Assembly (NCBI GenBank): GCA_030446625.1
Contig: JAUJMY010000001.1
Span: forward strand, 293,496-357,495
Source: Gaiellaceae bacterium
Lineage (GTDB): Bacteria; Actinomycetota; Thermoleophilia; Gaiellales; Gaiellaceae
Direction of reading: 5' to 3'
Length of the DNA: 64,000 nt
Part shown: positions 19,103-28,122 of the stretch, piece after piece
Layout of the letters: each line of letters starts with the position of its first letter
Numbering within the stretch: position 1 is the first letter of the stretch
Made by a program: the position numbers and the translations under genes
Notes under the pieces: model-generated
Told to the model about the DNA's origin: nothing
Database searches by the model: none
The model's input: the letters and a program-made list of their open reading frames with translations, nothing else

Positions 19103-20385
19103 ATGGATGCGCGTGACGAGCAGTTTTGGGTCCAGGCGGGGACGAAGGCCGCCCGCAACCTTGCAGCGTCGCATGGATCGGCGCACCGGCTCAAGCGGTC
19201 AGCCGACGTGCTGCGCGCGCAGTGGAAGTCAGACCTCGTCGAGCTGTACCGGCGAATGCCGAGCGGTCGCTTTGCCGAATCGGTCGGCGGCCCAATGATG
19301 CTGCTCGCCGGGTTCGCGGTCGAGAACCTCGCGATGCCGGCAGGAGCAGCCGTCACTAGGGCGCTTGCCCTCGGCACCCTCGGCCTCGGTGGCGTCATGG
19401 TCGCGTTGGCATTCGTCGGCTCCGTCGACTCCGGCGCCCGCGCGGCCGAGGCGGCGGCCGGAGCCGTCGCCGGTCTCGGCGGCGCCGCCCTCCTCGCCGG
19501 GGGCACCAGGCCGCGCTGGCCGCGACGGCCGCGTCGGCGGCAGGGGGCGCGATGCTCCTGGCGTCGCTCGTCTATCTGTCGGTGACCAATACCGAGTTCC
19601 ACGAGGGCGGCGTCCGGTACGCAGTCGCCGTAGCGCAGTTCGTGACGGTGCCGATCGGACTCGTGCTCGCCGGGAGCGCGTTTGCGGTGCAGGCCGCCGC
19701 GCTCGCGGGCCGACAGACGGGCCGTCGGCTCGGCGACTTCGTGCCCGACGGCACGATCGTCGTCGTCGTCGGCATGATCCTGCTCGGGATCGGGCTCGGA
19801 CAGATCGGCAACGACCGGCTCATGCCGCCCAAGTGGAACTGGATCAGCTTCCTCGGGTTGACGGTTACGGGCGCGCTCGTGCTGATCGTCGTCCGCGGAG
19901 CCGTCAAAGCCGCGCTCGGCCGGGGTGGCGGCGGCGCGCCGGCGAACCGGTTGCTCGGGATCCTCGCGACCGACATCGTCCTCGTCGCGGGCCTGGGCGT
20001 GATGATGTACGGCGCGTTGAACAACCTCGTGCTCGGCGCGAACGGGTTCCGGACGGGGTTCGCGGGCAACGGCGACGGGCTCGTCCTCTGGGTCGTCGCC
20101 GCGCTGTTCCTCGTCTTCGTCCGAGGGGGCTTCAAGCTCGCCGTCGCGCGGCGAAGCGGCGTGATCGCGGCGGTGGCAAGGGAGCTCCTGCTCGTCGTCG
20201 GCATCTTCGCGTTCATCGTGGGCGAGCGATCGGTGATCGCCGGGAAGCCGCCCGGCGTGCCCATCGGCGGCGCGTTCCTGCCCGCAGCTGCGATCCTGCT
20301 CGGGGCGCTCTTCCTGCTCGTGCCGGCGCGCCTGGGGGCGAAGGAGGGACTGCGGGACGATCCCCAGGCAGCGTCGGGAACGTGA
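19103..20385 (+). pseudogene. Multi-pass membrane protein, single-base frameshift
   Basis: Unrecognised integral membrane protein. ATG 19103 opens a soluble N-terminus (DARDEQFWVQAGTKAARN) followed by two hydrophobic segments, AVTRALALGTLGLGGVMVAL and a Gly/Ala-rich one. At the run of five G at 19499-19503 the coding frame changes; one extra G would join it to GHQAALAATAASAAGGAMLL and several further membrane segments, ending at 20385 and giving 427 residues. The second part ends with a short polar tail. Loss of one base in a G run is typical of homopolymer error, so the gene may be intact in the organism. Function unknown; not linked to neighbours by overlap. Confidence 0.7.
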
Positions 20386-20446
20386 CCCGCGTCGCAGCGT
20401 CGCGTGAGGCGCTAGATGTGGCATCCGAGCAGGTTCGCTCCTACAG

Positions 20447-20746
20447 CTACGCCTCGTCGTTGTCGGCCGCGACGATCTCTACGCCACGCCAGAACGCGAC
20501 GCGACCGGCGACCTGCTCTGCCCCCGGCTTCGGCTCGGGGTAGTACCAAACGGCGTCTTCGTTCCGTCGGCCGTCCACGTCGAGGCTGTAGTAGCTGGCG
20601 ACGCCTTTCCAGGGGCAGACGCTCTGCGTATCGCTGTCGACGACGTAGCGCCGGTCGAGCGATGCGGCCGGGAAGTAGTGATTGCCTTCGACGACAATCG
20701 TGTCGTCACTCTCCGCGATGACGGTGGCGTTCCAAATCGCCTTCAT
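20447..20746 (-). CDS. DUF427 family protein
   Basis: Small cytoplasmic protein of the DUF427 family, 99 residues, with the family pattern ESDDTIVVEGNHYFP at the N-terminus and SVCPWKGVASYYSLDVDG with an invariant Cys in the middle. ATG 20746 follows an AAGGGGA ribosome site at good distance. The biochemical role of the family is not established. It sits alone between a broken membrane gene and a flavoprotein remnant; a shared promoter with either is not evident. Confidence 0.9.
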   Translation of the reverse strand: MKAIWNATVIAESDDTIVVEGNHYFPAASLDRRYVVDSDTQSVCPWKGVASYYSLDVDGRRNEDAVWYYPEPKPGAEQVAGRVAFWRGVEIVAADNDEA

Positions 20747-20800
20747 GTGATTCCCCTTCCGGTGTCGATTTCGCCACCACGCCGCGACGGCGTTGGCGGA

Positions 20801-21423
20801 CTAGAGTCCATAGCCCTCGAGCAGGCGCAGCCAGACTTCGCTGCGCGTCGGGAATGACGGCACGGCGTGCCAGAGTCGCTCCAACGGCACCTCGCCCACG
20901 ATGGCTATCGTTGCCGCGTGCAGGAACTCGGCGACCTCGGCGCCCGTGAACGTTGCCCCGATGATGACTCGCCGCTCCTCGTCGATGACGAGACGCGCCG
21001 TTCCCGCGGCGCCGCGGCCGTAGAAGGTGCCGACGGCGTTCCCGGACGTCTGTTGGTCGACTGCGCGCACGTTGAACCCGGCCGCCTGCGCCGATTCGAG
21101 CGTCTGGCCGACGGCGGCGACCTGCGGGTCGGTGAAGACGACACGGGGCGCGAGCGTCCCGTGGGCGCGCGTCTCGACCTGGCCGCCTCGCGCGCACCGG
21201 GAATCCGCCGTGCCTCGGCGAGTGCCTCGGCGGGCCGCAAGAGCGCCTTCGACGGCATACAGCCGTAGTACGAGCACTCTCCGCCGATCAAATGCGTCTC
21301 GACGATCGCGACGTCGAATCCGGCCTCGCCAAGTCGCCCGGCACAGACCTCTCCGGCCGGGCCTGCTCCGATCACTATGGCGTCGAATTCGGTCCGCGGC
21401 ACAGCGTGCGATTGCTCGCTCAC
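20801..21423 (-). pseudogene. Remnant of flavoprotein disulfide reductase, middle deleted
   Basis: Two pieces of a pyridine-nucleotide-disulfide oxidoreductase. The first, from GTG 21423, has the FAD motif FDAIVIGAGPAGEVCAGRL and a redox site GGECSYYGCMPSKALLRP. The second, in another frame and ending at 20801, is the C-terminal dimerisation domain (VVFTDPQVAAVGQTLESAQ, GATFTGAEVAEFLHA). They meet near base 21180, and the roughly 250-residue NAD(P)-binding middle is absent. The pieces resemble the intact paralogue at 29821, which has the matching CGYWACIPSK site. This is a genuine deletion rather than a single miscalled base, so the gene is almost certainly dead. Confidence 0.88.
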
Positions 21424-21464
21424 AATCACTTCGATGTTGTGGCCGCAGATAACGATTCGCGTTC

Positions 21465-22451
21465 GTGACGCTGCGCCGCCGCTGCCGCGTGTTTGAGCGC
21501 GTCGCAACCCTGCCACTCGCCGTTGACGAGCATGAGTTCGTCGAGCTCCAGCACGGGGTGCGACAGACGACGGTCATCCGGCTCCGTGGCAGTGGCGTCG
21601 ATGGGTACGGCGAAGACGTGACGCATGACGAGGCGGATCGCCGCGCCTTTCGGCGCCTCAACCTGCGCGCTCTGCGCGGTACGACGACCGTTGGCGCCTT
21701 CGCCGCGGCACTCGACGCTTTCGATCTCGCGCGGGGTGCGACCTGGCCGGTCGTTCGCGCGTACCGGCGCTGGGCACTCGAGAGCGCGGCGCTCGACCTC
21801 GCCCTGCGGCAAGCGCGGCTCAACCTGGCGGCTGCGCTCCGGCTGCCGGCGAAGCCCGTCCGCGTCGTCGTCTCGTTGCGTGTCGACGACGCCGCGCCCG
21901 TTTTCGATGTCCTTGCTCGGCACCCGACGCTGCGGTTCAAGGTCGACGCGCGCGCATGTTGGTCTGAGGCGACGGTTGCAGCGCTCGCCGCTTCGCGGGC
22001 GATCGAGGTCATCGACCTCAAAGGAACGGCCGCCGGGTCGCCGGTCTACGAGCGGCCTGACGTTGGGCGGTACGCAGCGCTCGCGCGGACGTTTCCCGAC
22101 GCGTTGTTCGAGGATCCTGCGCCGGAACTGGCCGGGCTGCTGCCGCGCGTCGCGTGGGACGAGCCGCTCCAAGACATTCGCGACCTCGATCGACTGCCGC
22201 CAGCGGTGGCGGTCAACGTGAAGCCGGCACGGCTCGGGTCGCTGGCGGGGACGCTCGAGCTCATCCGGTACGCGCGCGAGCGTGCGATCGCGTTGTACGG
22301 CGGCGGGCACAGCGAGCTCGGCGTCGGGCGCGGTCAGGCGCGGTTGCTCGCCGCGCTCTTTTACCCCGACGGGCCGAACGACTTGGCGCCGCGGCAACCG
22401 ACCGAGGCGCGTCTTCTGCCTACCGCCCTCACCGGCTTCCGCTGGGACTAG
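21465..22451 (+). CDS. Enolase-superfamily protein (o-succinylbenzoate synthase/dipeptide epimerase-like)
   Basis: Member of the muconate-lactonising subgroup of the enolase superfamily, 328 residues from GTG 21465. The barrel shows a Lys in LRFKVDARACW, metal ligands Asp in IEVIDLKG, Glu in ALFEDPAPE and Asp in AWDEPLQD, and the second catalytic Lys in AVNVKPARLGSL. The N-terminal capping domain is short. Substrate could be o-succinylbenzoate (menaquinone pathway), an acylamino acid or a dipeptide; no menaquinone gene is nearby. Its 3' end overlaps the end of egtD by 23 bases in convergent orientation. Confidence 0.8.
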   Translation: MTLRRRCRVFERVATLPLAVDEHEFVELQHGVRQTTVIRLRGSGVDGYGEDVTHDEADRRAFRRLNLRALRGTTTVGAFAAALDAFDLARGATWPVVRAYRRWALESAALDLALRQARLNLAAALRLPAKPVRVVVSLRVDDAAPVFDVLARHPTLRFKVDARACWSEATVAALAASRAIEVIDLKGTAAGSPVYERPDVGRYAALARTFPDALFEDPAPELAGLLPRVAWDEPLQDIRDLDRLPPAVAVNVKPARLGSLAGTLELIRYARERAIALYGGGHSELGVGRGQARLLAALFYPDGPNDLAPRQPTEARLLPTALTGFRWD

Positions 22452-23406
22452 CGACCAGCACGGCGTAGTCGCCGGCTGCGTCTTCCCACCAGCGCCTAAC
22501 ACGGAGCCCGGCCGCTGCCAGCTCGGCAGTGATGCTCTCACGGCGAAACTTGGCGCTGATCTCGGTCCGCATCAGCTCGCCGTCGGCGAAGGCGACGCTG
22601 AGGTCGAGCGCGTCCAGCCGCACCGACTGCCGGCGGAGAGAACGCAGAGACATCACGACCCACTCTTCGTGAGGATCCCATTCGGCGACGTGCGCGAACG
22701 CGCGCGCGTCGAAATCTGCCTCGAGTTCGCGGTTGAGGACATGCAGGACGTTCCGGTTGAACTCTGCGCTTACGCCGGCTTCGTCGTTGTATGCGGCGGC
22801 CAGGCGCGCCGGATCCTTGACGAGGTCGACGCCGAGCAGGAACGACTCGTCGCCAGCCAGGACCGCCGCCACGTCGCGGAGGAACATCGCGCGTGTCGGT
22901 GGCGGCAAGTTCCCGATCGTGCTGCCGAGAAACGCCAGCAGCCGCCGCCGGCCGCGCGGCAGCGCCGTCAGATGCTGCTCGAAATCGCCGACGACGCCGG
23001 CAACGGCGAGGCGTGGGTAGTGGGTCGCGAGCGCCTGAGCGCTCGCGCAGAGCGTGTCCGCGCTGACGTCGAACGCTACAAACCGCTCCGGCATCAGCGC
23101 GTCGAGCAGGATCCGCGTCTTCTCCGACGTCCCCGACCCCAGCTCGACCAACGTGTCGGCCTTGGTCAGGGCAGCGATCTCGTCGGCGCGCGTGGACAGG
23201 ATCGCGCGTTCGGCACGGGTCAGGTAGTACTCGGGCAAGCGGGTGATCTGGTCGAAGAGCGCGGAGCCACGATCGTCGTAGAACCACTTCGGCTGCAGCT
23301 CTTTCGGCACCGCCGTCAGCCCGACCCGCACTTCGTCGCGCAGGGCAGCGGCGCGCGCCTCGGGCGGAAACACAACGTCGATCGAAACGGCGGCGAGGTC
23401 ATCCAT
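22429..23406 (-). CDS. egtD: L-histidine N-alpha-methyltransferase EgtD
   Basis: SAM-dependent enzyme that trimethylates histidine to hercynine, the first step of ergothioneine synthesis. The protein has 325 residues, standard for EgtD. Visible marks are KWFYDDRGSALFDQITRLPEYY near the N-terminus (19 or more residues of a highly conserved block), the SAM motif LVELGSGTSEKTR, and LLAFLGSTIGNLPP. The ATG at 23406 shares its A with the TGA of egtB (TGATG), so the pair is translationally coupled. EgtA, EgtC and EgtE are not in the window; many bacteria make do with EgtB and EgtD plus unlinked partners. Confidence 0.95.
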   Translation of the reverse strand: MDDLAAVSIDVVFPPEARAAALRDEVRVGLTAVPKELQPKWFYDDRGSALFDQITRLPEYYLTRAERAILSTRADEIAALTKADTLVELGSGTSEKTRILLDALMPERFVAFDVSADTLCASAQALATHYPRLAVAGVVGDFEQHLTALPRGRRRLLAFLGSTIGNLPPPTRAMFLRDVAAVLAGDESFLLGVDLVKDPARLAAAYNDEAGVSAEFNRNVLHVLNRELEADFDARAFAHVAEWDPHEEWVVMSLRSLRRQSVRLDALDLSVAFADGELMRTEISAKFRRESITAELAAAGLRVRRWWEDAAGDYAVLVASPSGSR

Positions 23407-24656
23407 CAGACGTCCTGCGCTAGCCGAATCCCGCTGAAGATCTGGCGGCGGATGGGGTAGTCCCAGTTGCGGAACGTGACGCGAGCGACCAGCGGGTCGG
23501 TCGCCCACGACCCGCCTCGGAGGACGCGGTAGTCGTCGCCGAAGAAGACCTCCGAGTACTCGCGGTACGGAAAGGCCGTGAAGCCGGGATAGCGGACAAA
23601 CGGCGACGACGTCCACTCCCAGACGTCGCCGAGCATGCAATGGCAGCCGAGAGAGCTCGTCGCGCGCGGCGAGACGGGAAGCGGTGCGAACGCGGCGCGC
23701 CCGAGGTTCGCGTCCGCGGCGCGCGCACCCTGCGCGGCCCGCTCCCATTCGATCTCCGTCGGCAGGCGCTTCCCCACCCAGCAGGCAAACGCCTCAGCCT
23801 CGAAGAACGAGACATGCTGCACCGGCTCAGCCGCGGGGACGGGTTCGGCGCGACCGAAGCGGACGCGCGTCCAGTCGCCGCCGGCGCGGCGCCAAAACAG
23901 CGGCGCCTCGGCTCGGTCCCCCTGTACCCACCGCCAGCCGTCGTCGCTCCACCAACGACGGTCGCGGTACCCGCCGCTTTCGATGAACTCGACGTAGCGC
24001 GCGTTCGTCACCGGATAGGACTCGATGAGGAACGGACCCACCTCGACGGTGCGCGCCGGCCGCTCGTTGTCGTAGGCCCACGGCGCGTCGCTCGCTCCGA
24101 GCGTGAACGTGCCGCTGGCGACGAAGACTTCTTCGACTTCGGGCGGTGCGGCGACGTCGTCGTCAACTGGCGTCGGGTACGGCCAGCCAGACAGCTGTAG
24201 CGTCTGCAGCATCGTCTCCTGGTGCTGGAGCTCATGCTGGACGACCAGTCCGTAGACGAAGCCGTCGCGAAGCAGCGGGTCGGTGGGATTGGCGTCGACG
24301 TCGTCGAGGGCCGCGAGCACCCGCTGCCGGACGTCGGCGAGGAAGGCACGCGTGTCGTCGGGGGAAAGGAGCGGCAACGCGCCGCGCTCCCTGCGCTCGT
24401 GGCGGAACGCGTCGTAGAGGTCGTCGAAGCGCGCGTTCGCCGCCGCGGCCACGCCGAGTTCGCGCAGCAGCCACAGCTCCTCGAAGTAGCCGATGTGCGC
24501 CAGGTCCCAGACAAGCGGCGACATCAGCGGCGAGACCTGGGCCGTCAGCTCCTCGTCGCTCACTGGCGCGATCAGTTGCTCAGTCGCCGCGCGCGCCTGC
24601 GCAAGCGCCGCTGCGGCGGCGCGCTTCATCGCCAGCGGCTCATCGACGACAGTCAT
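23406..24656 (-). CDS. egtB: Hercynine oxygenase/sulfoxide synthase EgtB
   Basis: Non-haem iron enzyme that joins hercynine to cysteine or gamma-glutamylcysteine with oxygen to give the sulfoxide precursor of ergothioneine. The N-terminal DinB-like half carries iron ligands in WDLAHIGYFEEL and in the HX3HXE motif VQHELQHQETM. The C-terminal half is a formylglycine-enzyme-type fold (SYPVTNARYVEFIESGGY, GKRLPTEIEWERAAQG, GDVWEWTSSPF, RVLRGGSWATDP). I choose ATG 24656 because GGAG lies five bases upstream; GTG 24662 is in frame two codons earlier. First gene of a two-gene operon with egtD. Ergothioneine would support thiol redox balance, in keeping with the redox genes that follow. Confidence 0.95.
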   Translation of the reverse strand: MTVVDEPLAMKRAAAAALAQARAATEQLIAPVSDEELTAQVSPLMSPLVWDLAHIGYFEELWLLRELGVAAAANARFDDLYDAFRHERRERGALPLLSPDDTRAFLADVRQRVLAALDDVDANPTDPLLRDGFVYGLVVQHELQHQETMLQTLQLSGWPYPTPVDDDVAAPPEVEEVFVASGTFTLGASDAPWAYDNERPARTVEVGPFLIESYPVTNARYVEFIESGGYRDRRWWSDDGWRWVQGDRAEAPLFWRRAGGDWTRVRFGRAEPVPAAEPVQHVSFFEAEAFACWVGKRLPTEIEWERAAQGARAADANLGRAAFAPLPVSPRATSSLGCHCMLGDVWEWTSSPFVRYPGFTAFPYREYSEVFFGDDYRVLRGGSWATDPLVARVTFRNWDYPIRRQIFSGIRLAQDV

Positions 24657-24887
24657 CGACACTCCGATGCATTCGCCCGCTCGTCGGATTCATCGTTGGT
24701 GCCAGCCGCGGCGCATTGCCAGCTGTTCGTCGCCGCTCCAGCGACGGTTCGTGCGATCGGCGTCACGTTCGGGTTTGTTCTCCGTCGGCCCCGTCTGTAG
24801 GCGAGCGGAGTCACGTTGCTGACATCGCAGGCGGTGGGTTATCGAGCGACGTGCATCGCCGGCGCTCCCGACCGCATCGAAGCTGTC

Positions 24888-25943
24888 ATGAAGGCGTTCG
24901 TGCTCGCAGCCGTGGTCGCCGTTGCTGGCGCGGGCTGTGGTGGGTCGGCCGATCGCGAGTCGGCGCGCGGTCCTGGGTCGGCGACTTCAGGGCGAGCGAC
25001 GCCAGCGCCGCCGACCGACTCCGCGCCATCGGAGCTGACTGCGGGCTGGAAGACCGACTTCAGCAAGCGCTCGGTCGCCTTCGCCGAGATCCAGTCCGGC
25101 GGGCCGCCGAAAGACGGCATCCCGGCGATCGACAATCCCCGCTTCACTCCGGTCGCCGAGGTCGATTTCCTCGCCGCCGAGGAGCCCGTGATCGCCGTCG
25201 AGCATGGCGGCGAGGCGCGCGCGTACCCGATTCAGATCCTGATCTGGCACGAGATCGTCAATGACGAGATCGCCGGCATCGCCGTCGCGGTCACCTTCTG
25301 CCCGCTTTGCAACACCGCCCTAGTCTTCGAGCGTCGCGTCGACGGACGGACGCTTGACTTCGGGACGACGGGCAAGCTGCGCCACTCGGACCTCGTCATG
25401 TACGACCGCCAGACCGAATCGTGGTGGCAGCAGTTCGGCGGCGAGGCGATCGTCGGCGAATACACCGGGACGCGCCTCAAGCAGGTACCGGCGCGTATCG
25501 TCGCCTGGCGCGAGTTCGCCGCTGCGCATCCGGACGGTGACGTCCTCTCGCGCGACACCGGGTTCAGCCGACCCTACGGCGACAACCCGTACGAAGGCTA
25601 CGACGACGTCGACTCGCCGCCGTTCTTCGCGGCGGCGAACAGCGACGACAAGCGCCTAGCGCCGAAGGAGCGCGTCGTCTACATCGAGCGCGGCCGCGAC
25701 TCTGTCGCCGTGCCGTACAGCGTCCTCGAGAAGCGACGCGTCGTCCGCGTCGAAGTCGCCGGCCGCCGGCTGGTCGTCCGCTGGCGCGGCGGCGTCGCCT
25801 CGGCGCTCGACGCCGGGGAGATTCGTGAGGGGCGCAACGTCGGCGCTGCGCAAGTGCTCGAGGACGGCCGGCCGGTGGCATTCTCGGAGCCGTTCTGGTT
25901 CGCTGTCGCGGCGTTCCGTCCGGACGTGCGCGTCGTCAAGTAG
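24888..25943 (+). CDS. DUF3179 lipoprotein
   Basis: Exported protein of the DUF3179 family, 351 residues. ATG 24888 starts a lipoprotein signal (KAFVLAAVVAVAGAGCGG) with the acylated Cys after GAG; a start further upstream would spoil this leader. The family's paired cysteines appear in VTFCPLCNTALVFER, followed by TGKLRHSDLVMYDRQTESWW and the GDVLSRDTGFSRPYG block. Role unknown; the CxxC and surface location suggest metal or thiol chemistry outside the membrane. It converges with the sigma factor gene and overlaps it by eight bases at the 3' ends. Confidence 0.9.
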   Translation: MKAFVLAAVVAVAGAGCGGSADRESARGPGSATSGRATPAPPTDSAPSELTAGWKTDFSKRSVAFAEIQSGGPPKDGIPAIDNPRFTPVAEVDFLAAEEPVIAVEHGGEARAYPIQILIWHEIVNDEIAGIAVAVTFCPLCNTALVFERRVDGRTLDFGTTGKLRHSDLVMYDRQTESWWQQFGGEAIVGEYTGTRLKQVPARIVAWREFAAAHPDGDVLSRDTGFSRPYGDNPYEGYDDVDSPPFFAAANSDDKRLAPKERVVYIERGRDSVAVPYSVLEKRRVVRVEVAGRRLVVRWRGGVASALDAGEIREGRNVGAAQVLEDGRPVAFSEPFWFAVAAFRPDVRVVK

Positions 25944-26559
25944 TCGTCGCGCGCCGTTCCCAGTCCTCGAGCTCGTCGCGGATCTGCAGGCGCGCGCGGT
26001 GGATCCGGCTCTTCGCGGCGGCAACGGACAGCTCGAGCACGTCGGCCACTTCCTGGTTCGACAGTCCGACGACGTCGCGCAGGACGAGCGGCGCGCGGTA
26101 GTCGGGCGGCAGGCGCCGGACCGCTTCGGCGAGGAACTCTTGAAACTCGCGCTCCTCGGCCAGCCGTGGCGGCTCGCCGGCGGCCGGTGCCGGTGAGGTC
26201 TCCTCGACTCGCGCGTCGAGCTCGCTCAACTGGAGCCGCTTGCGGCGCAGCCGCGCGAGGCCTTCGTTGACGGCGATGCGGTAGAGCCAGGTGAAGAAGT
26301 TCGCGTCTCCGCGGAAGCGGTCAAGGCTCTTCCAGGCGCGCACGAACGTGTCCTGCGTCGCTTCCTCGACGTCGCGATCGTCGTCGAGGAGGCGGAGCAA
26401 CACGCTGCGAACCTGCTGCTCGAAGCGCCGGACGAGCTCGGCGAACGCGTCGACGTCACCACGTCGCGCTTCGGCGATCAGCTGTGCGTCGTCGTCGCGC
26501 GCGGTCGGCACGGCGGGATCGTACGATTCCGAATCGAAATGGACGGTGGCTTCATCCAA
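25936..26559 (-). CDS. ECF-type RNA polymerase sigma factor
   Basis: Sigma-70 family factor of the extracytoplasmic-function type, about 207 residues. Region 2 is seen in VEEATQDTFVRAWKSLDRFRG and ANFFTWLYRIAVN, region 4 in LSNQEVADVLELSVAAAKSR with the helix-turn-helix. Start is uncertain: TTG 26559 gives the longest form, GTG 26511 (VPTARDDDAQL) is the alternative; neither has a strong ribosome site. It is arranged head-to-head with a zinc-finger protein gene starting seven bases away on the other strand, so each promoter must lie within the other gene. Likely regulates the thiol-redox genes that follow to the right. Confidence 0.9.
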   Translation of the reverse strand: MDEATVHFDSESYDPAVPTARDDDAQLIAEARRGDVDAFAELVRRFEQQVRSVLLRLLDDDRDVEEATQDTFVRAWKSLDRFRGDANFFTWLYRIAVNEGLARLRRKRLQLSELDARVEETSPAPAAGEPPRLAEEREFQEFLAEAVRRLPPDYRAPLVLRDVVGLSNQEVADVLELSVAAAKSRIHRARLQIRDELEDWERRATTT

Positions 26560-26565
26560 GGGACG

Positions 26566-26829
26566 ATGAACACGGTGCTCAGCCCCTGGGTGGCGACGTG
26601 CGAGGAAACGCGCGAGCGTCTATCGGCTCACCTGGAGGGTGAGCTTCGCGGCCGCGAGCACAAGCGCGTGCTGCGACACCTCGCGCGTTGTCCCCGCTGT
26701 CGGGAGATGCTGCGTTCGCTCGCCCGTGCCGTCGCGGGCTTGCGCTCGCTCGGCCAAGTCGACGTCCCCTCAAATCGGCGGTCGGTGGCGGATGCGGTTG
26801 CCGATCGCATCCGCCGCAACGGCCCGTAA
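26566..26829 (+). CDS. Zinc-finger anti-sigma factor
   Basis: Small protein, 87 residues, of the putative zinc-finger (zf-HC2/ZAS) type. Zinc ligands fit CEETRERLSAHLEGE at the N-terminus and the HLARCPRC motif (H-x3-C-x2-C). Such domains bind the cognate ECF sigma factor and may release it on thiol oxidation. No membrane segment follows, so it would be a soluble redox- or zinc-responsive anti-sigma. ATG 26566 has AAGGGA upstream; ATG 26539 is in frame but would overlap the sigma gene. It heads a plus-strand run with the TlpA and CcdA genes, only 11 bases before the first. Confidence 0.83.
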   Translation: MNTVLSPWVATCEETRERLSAHLEGELRGREHKRVLRHLARCPRCREMLRSLARAVAGLRSLGQVDVPSNRRSVADAVADRIRRNGP

Positions 26830-26840
26830 GGAGCCGCTCG

Positions 26841-27371
26841 ATGTCACAGATCCGGTCGCGCCGGGCGGTCATCGCCGCGGCCGCGCTTGCGCTGGTCGCG
26901 GTGCTCGCGAGCGGCGTCGTGATCGCGCGACAGAGCGGACCGGCTGCCGTCGTCGCGAGCGCAGGCAACGAGAAGGCGGTTGCGCTCTCGGGACGCGACG
27001 TCGTCAGCGGCCGCGTCGTCGATCTCGCCGAGTTTCGCGGCAAGCCCGTCGTCATCAACATCTGGGCCTCGTGGTGCCCCGGCTGCAACGCCGAGGCCGC
27101 CGCGCTCGGCCGCTTCGCGCGGGCCCATCCGGAAGTCGCCTTCGTCGGCGTCAACTTCCAAGACTCACCGAGCGCGGCGCGCGCGTTCTACAAGCGATAC
27201 GGCTGGACGTTTCCGAGCATCGCCGATCCCGACGGCGAGATTGCCTTCGCGCTCCGTCTGCAGGGGACGCCGACGACGATCGTGCTCGACGCCGAGCACC
27301 GCGAGGTTGCGCGGATCGTCGGCGAGACTGACGAGGCCGGGTTCGCCGAGGCGCTGGCGCGCGCGTCATGA
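26841..27371 (+). CDS. TlpA/ResA-type thiol-disulfide oxidoreductase
   Basis: Membrane-anchored thioredoxin-fold protein, 176 residues. One N-terminal membrane segment (AVIAAAALALVAVLASGVVIA) places the thioredoxin domain outside. The redox site is WASWCPGCN; the cis-Pro loop is LQGTPTTIVLD. ATG 26841 follows an AAGGAG site by seven bases. The last codons overlap the ATG of the CcdA-like gene (ATGA), so electrons from cytoplasmic thioredoxin would pass via CcdA to this protein. Targets are probably cytochrome c apoproteins or metal-binding thiols. Confidence 0.92.
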   Translation: MSQIRSRRAVIAAAALALVAVLASGVVIARQSGPAAVVASAGNEKAVALSGRDVVSGRVVDLAEFRGKPVVINIWASWCPGCNAEAAALGRFARAHPEVAFVGVNFQDSPSAARAFYKRYGWTFPSIADPDGEIAFALRLQGTPTTIVLDAEHREVARIVGETDEAGFAEALARAS

Positions 27372-28081
27372 GCGGCGTCGGGCCGGCCGCCGTGGCGGCG
27401 GCGTTCGCGGCCGGCTTCGTCTCGTTCGTCTCGCCGTGCGTGCTGCCGCTGGTGCCCGGCTACCTCTCATTCGTCTCCGGCGTCTCCGTCGATGAGCTCG
27501 CGGCCCGCCGTCGGCAGGTCGTCGCGACAACGGCGGCCTTCGTCGCCGGGTTTGCGGCGATGTTCGTCGCCTTCGGCGCCGGCGCCGCCTGGTTCGGCGA
27601 CGCGCTGACGGCAAACCGCCGCCTGCTCGAGCTCGGCGCCGGCGCGTTCGTCGTCTTCGCCGGCTTGATCTTCCTCGGTGTCCGCCTGCCGTTGCGTTTC
27701 TACGCCGAGAGGCGGCTTCACCTGCCGCGCCGCGGCGGACCGGTGACGCCGGCGGTCGCGGGCGTCGCCTTTGCAGTCGGTTGGACGCCGTGTGTCGGCC
27801 CGACGCTGGCGGCGATCCTCGCGCTGTCGGCGGCGGGAGCGAGCCCGGCTGAGGGCGCCGTGCTCCTCGGCGTCTATGCCGTCGGCCTCGGCCTCCCGTT
27901 CCTGGTCTTTGGCCTCGCCTTCACGCGCATGCTTGCGGCGACGCAGCTGCTCCGCCGCCACCGCCGTCTTATCGGCTCGCTCTCCGGCGGGCTGCTCGTG
28001 CTGTTCGGCGTCGCGCTGGCGACTGGGCAGCTGACACGTCTGACCGCGTTACTGGCGCGCTTCACCGAGCTGCAGATCTAG
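27368..28081 (+). CDS. ccdA: CcdA-type thiol-electron transporter
   Basis: Integral membrane protein of the CcdA/DsbD-beta family, 237 residues, moving reducing power from cytoplasmic thioredoxin to the outer face. About six membrane segments. The two conserved Cys are in FVSPCVLPLVPGYLSF (N-terminal) and VGWTPCVGPTLAAIL (fourth segment). ATG overlaps the TlpA stop. A second, separate CcdA-TlpA set lies at 38188-40189. Confidence 0.92.
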   Translation: MSGVGPAAVAAAFAAGFVSFVSPCVLPLVPGYLSFVSGVSVDELAARRRQVVATTAAFVAGFAAMFVAFGAGAAWFGDALTANRRLLELGAGAFVVFAGLIFLGVRLPLRFYAERRLHLPRRGGPVTPAVAGVAFAVGWTPCVGPTLAAILALSAAGASPAEGAVLLGVYAVGLGLPFLVFGLAFTRMLAATQLLRRHRRLIGSLSGGLLVLFGVALATGQLTRLTALLARFTELQI

Positions 28082-28122
28082 GCGCGCGCGGCGTGGCGAC
28101 CATGCGGAACTGCGAGCGTCAC

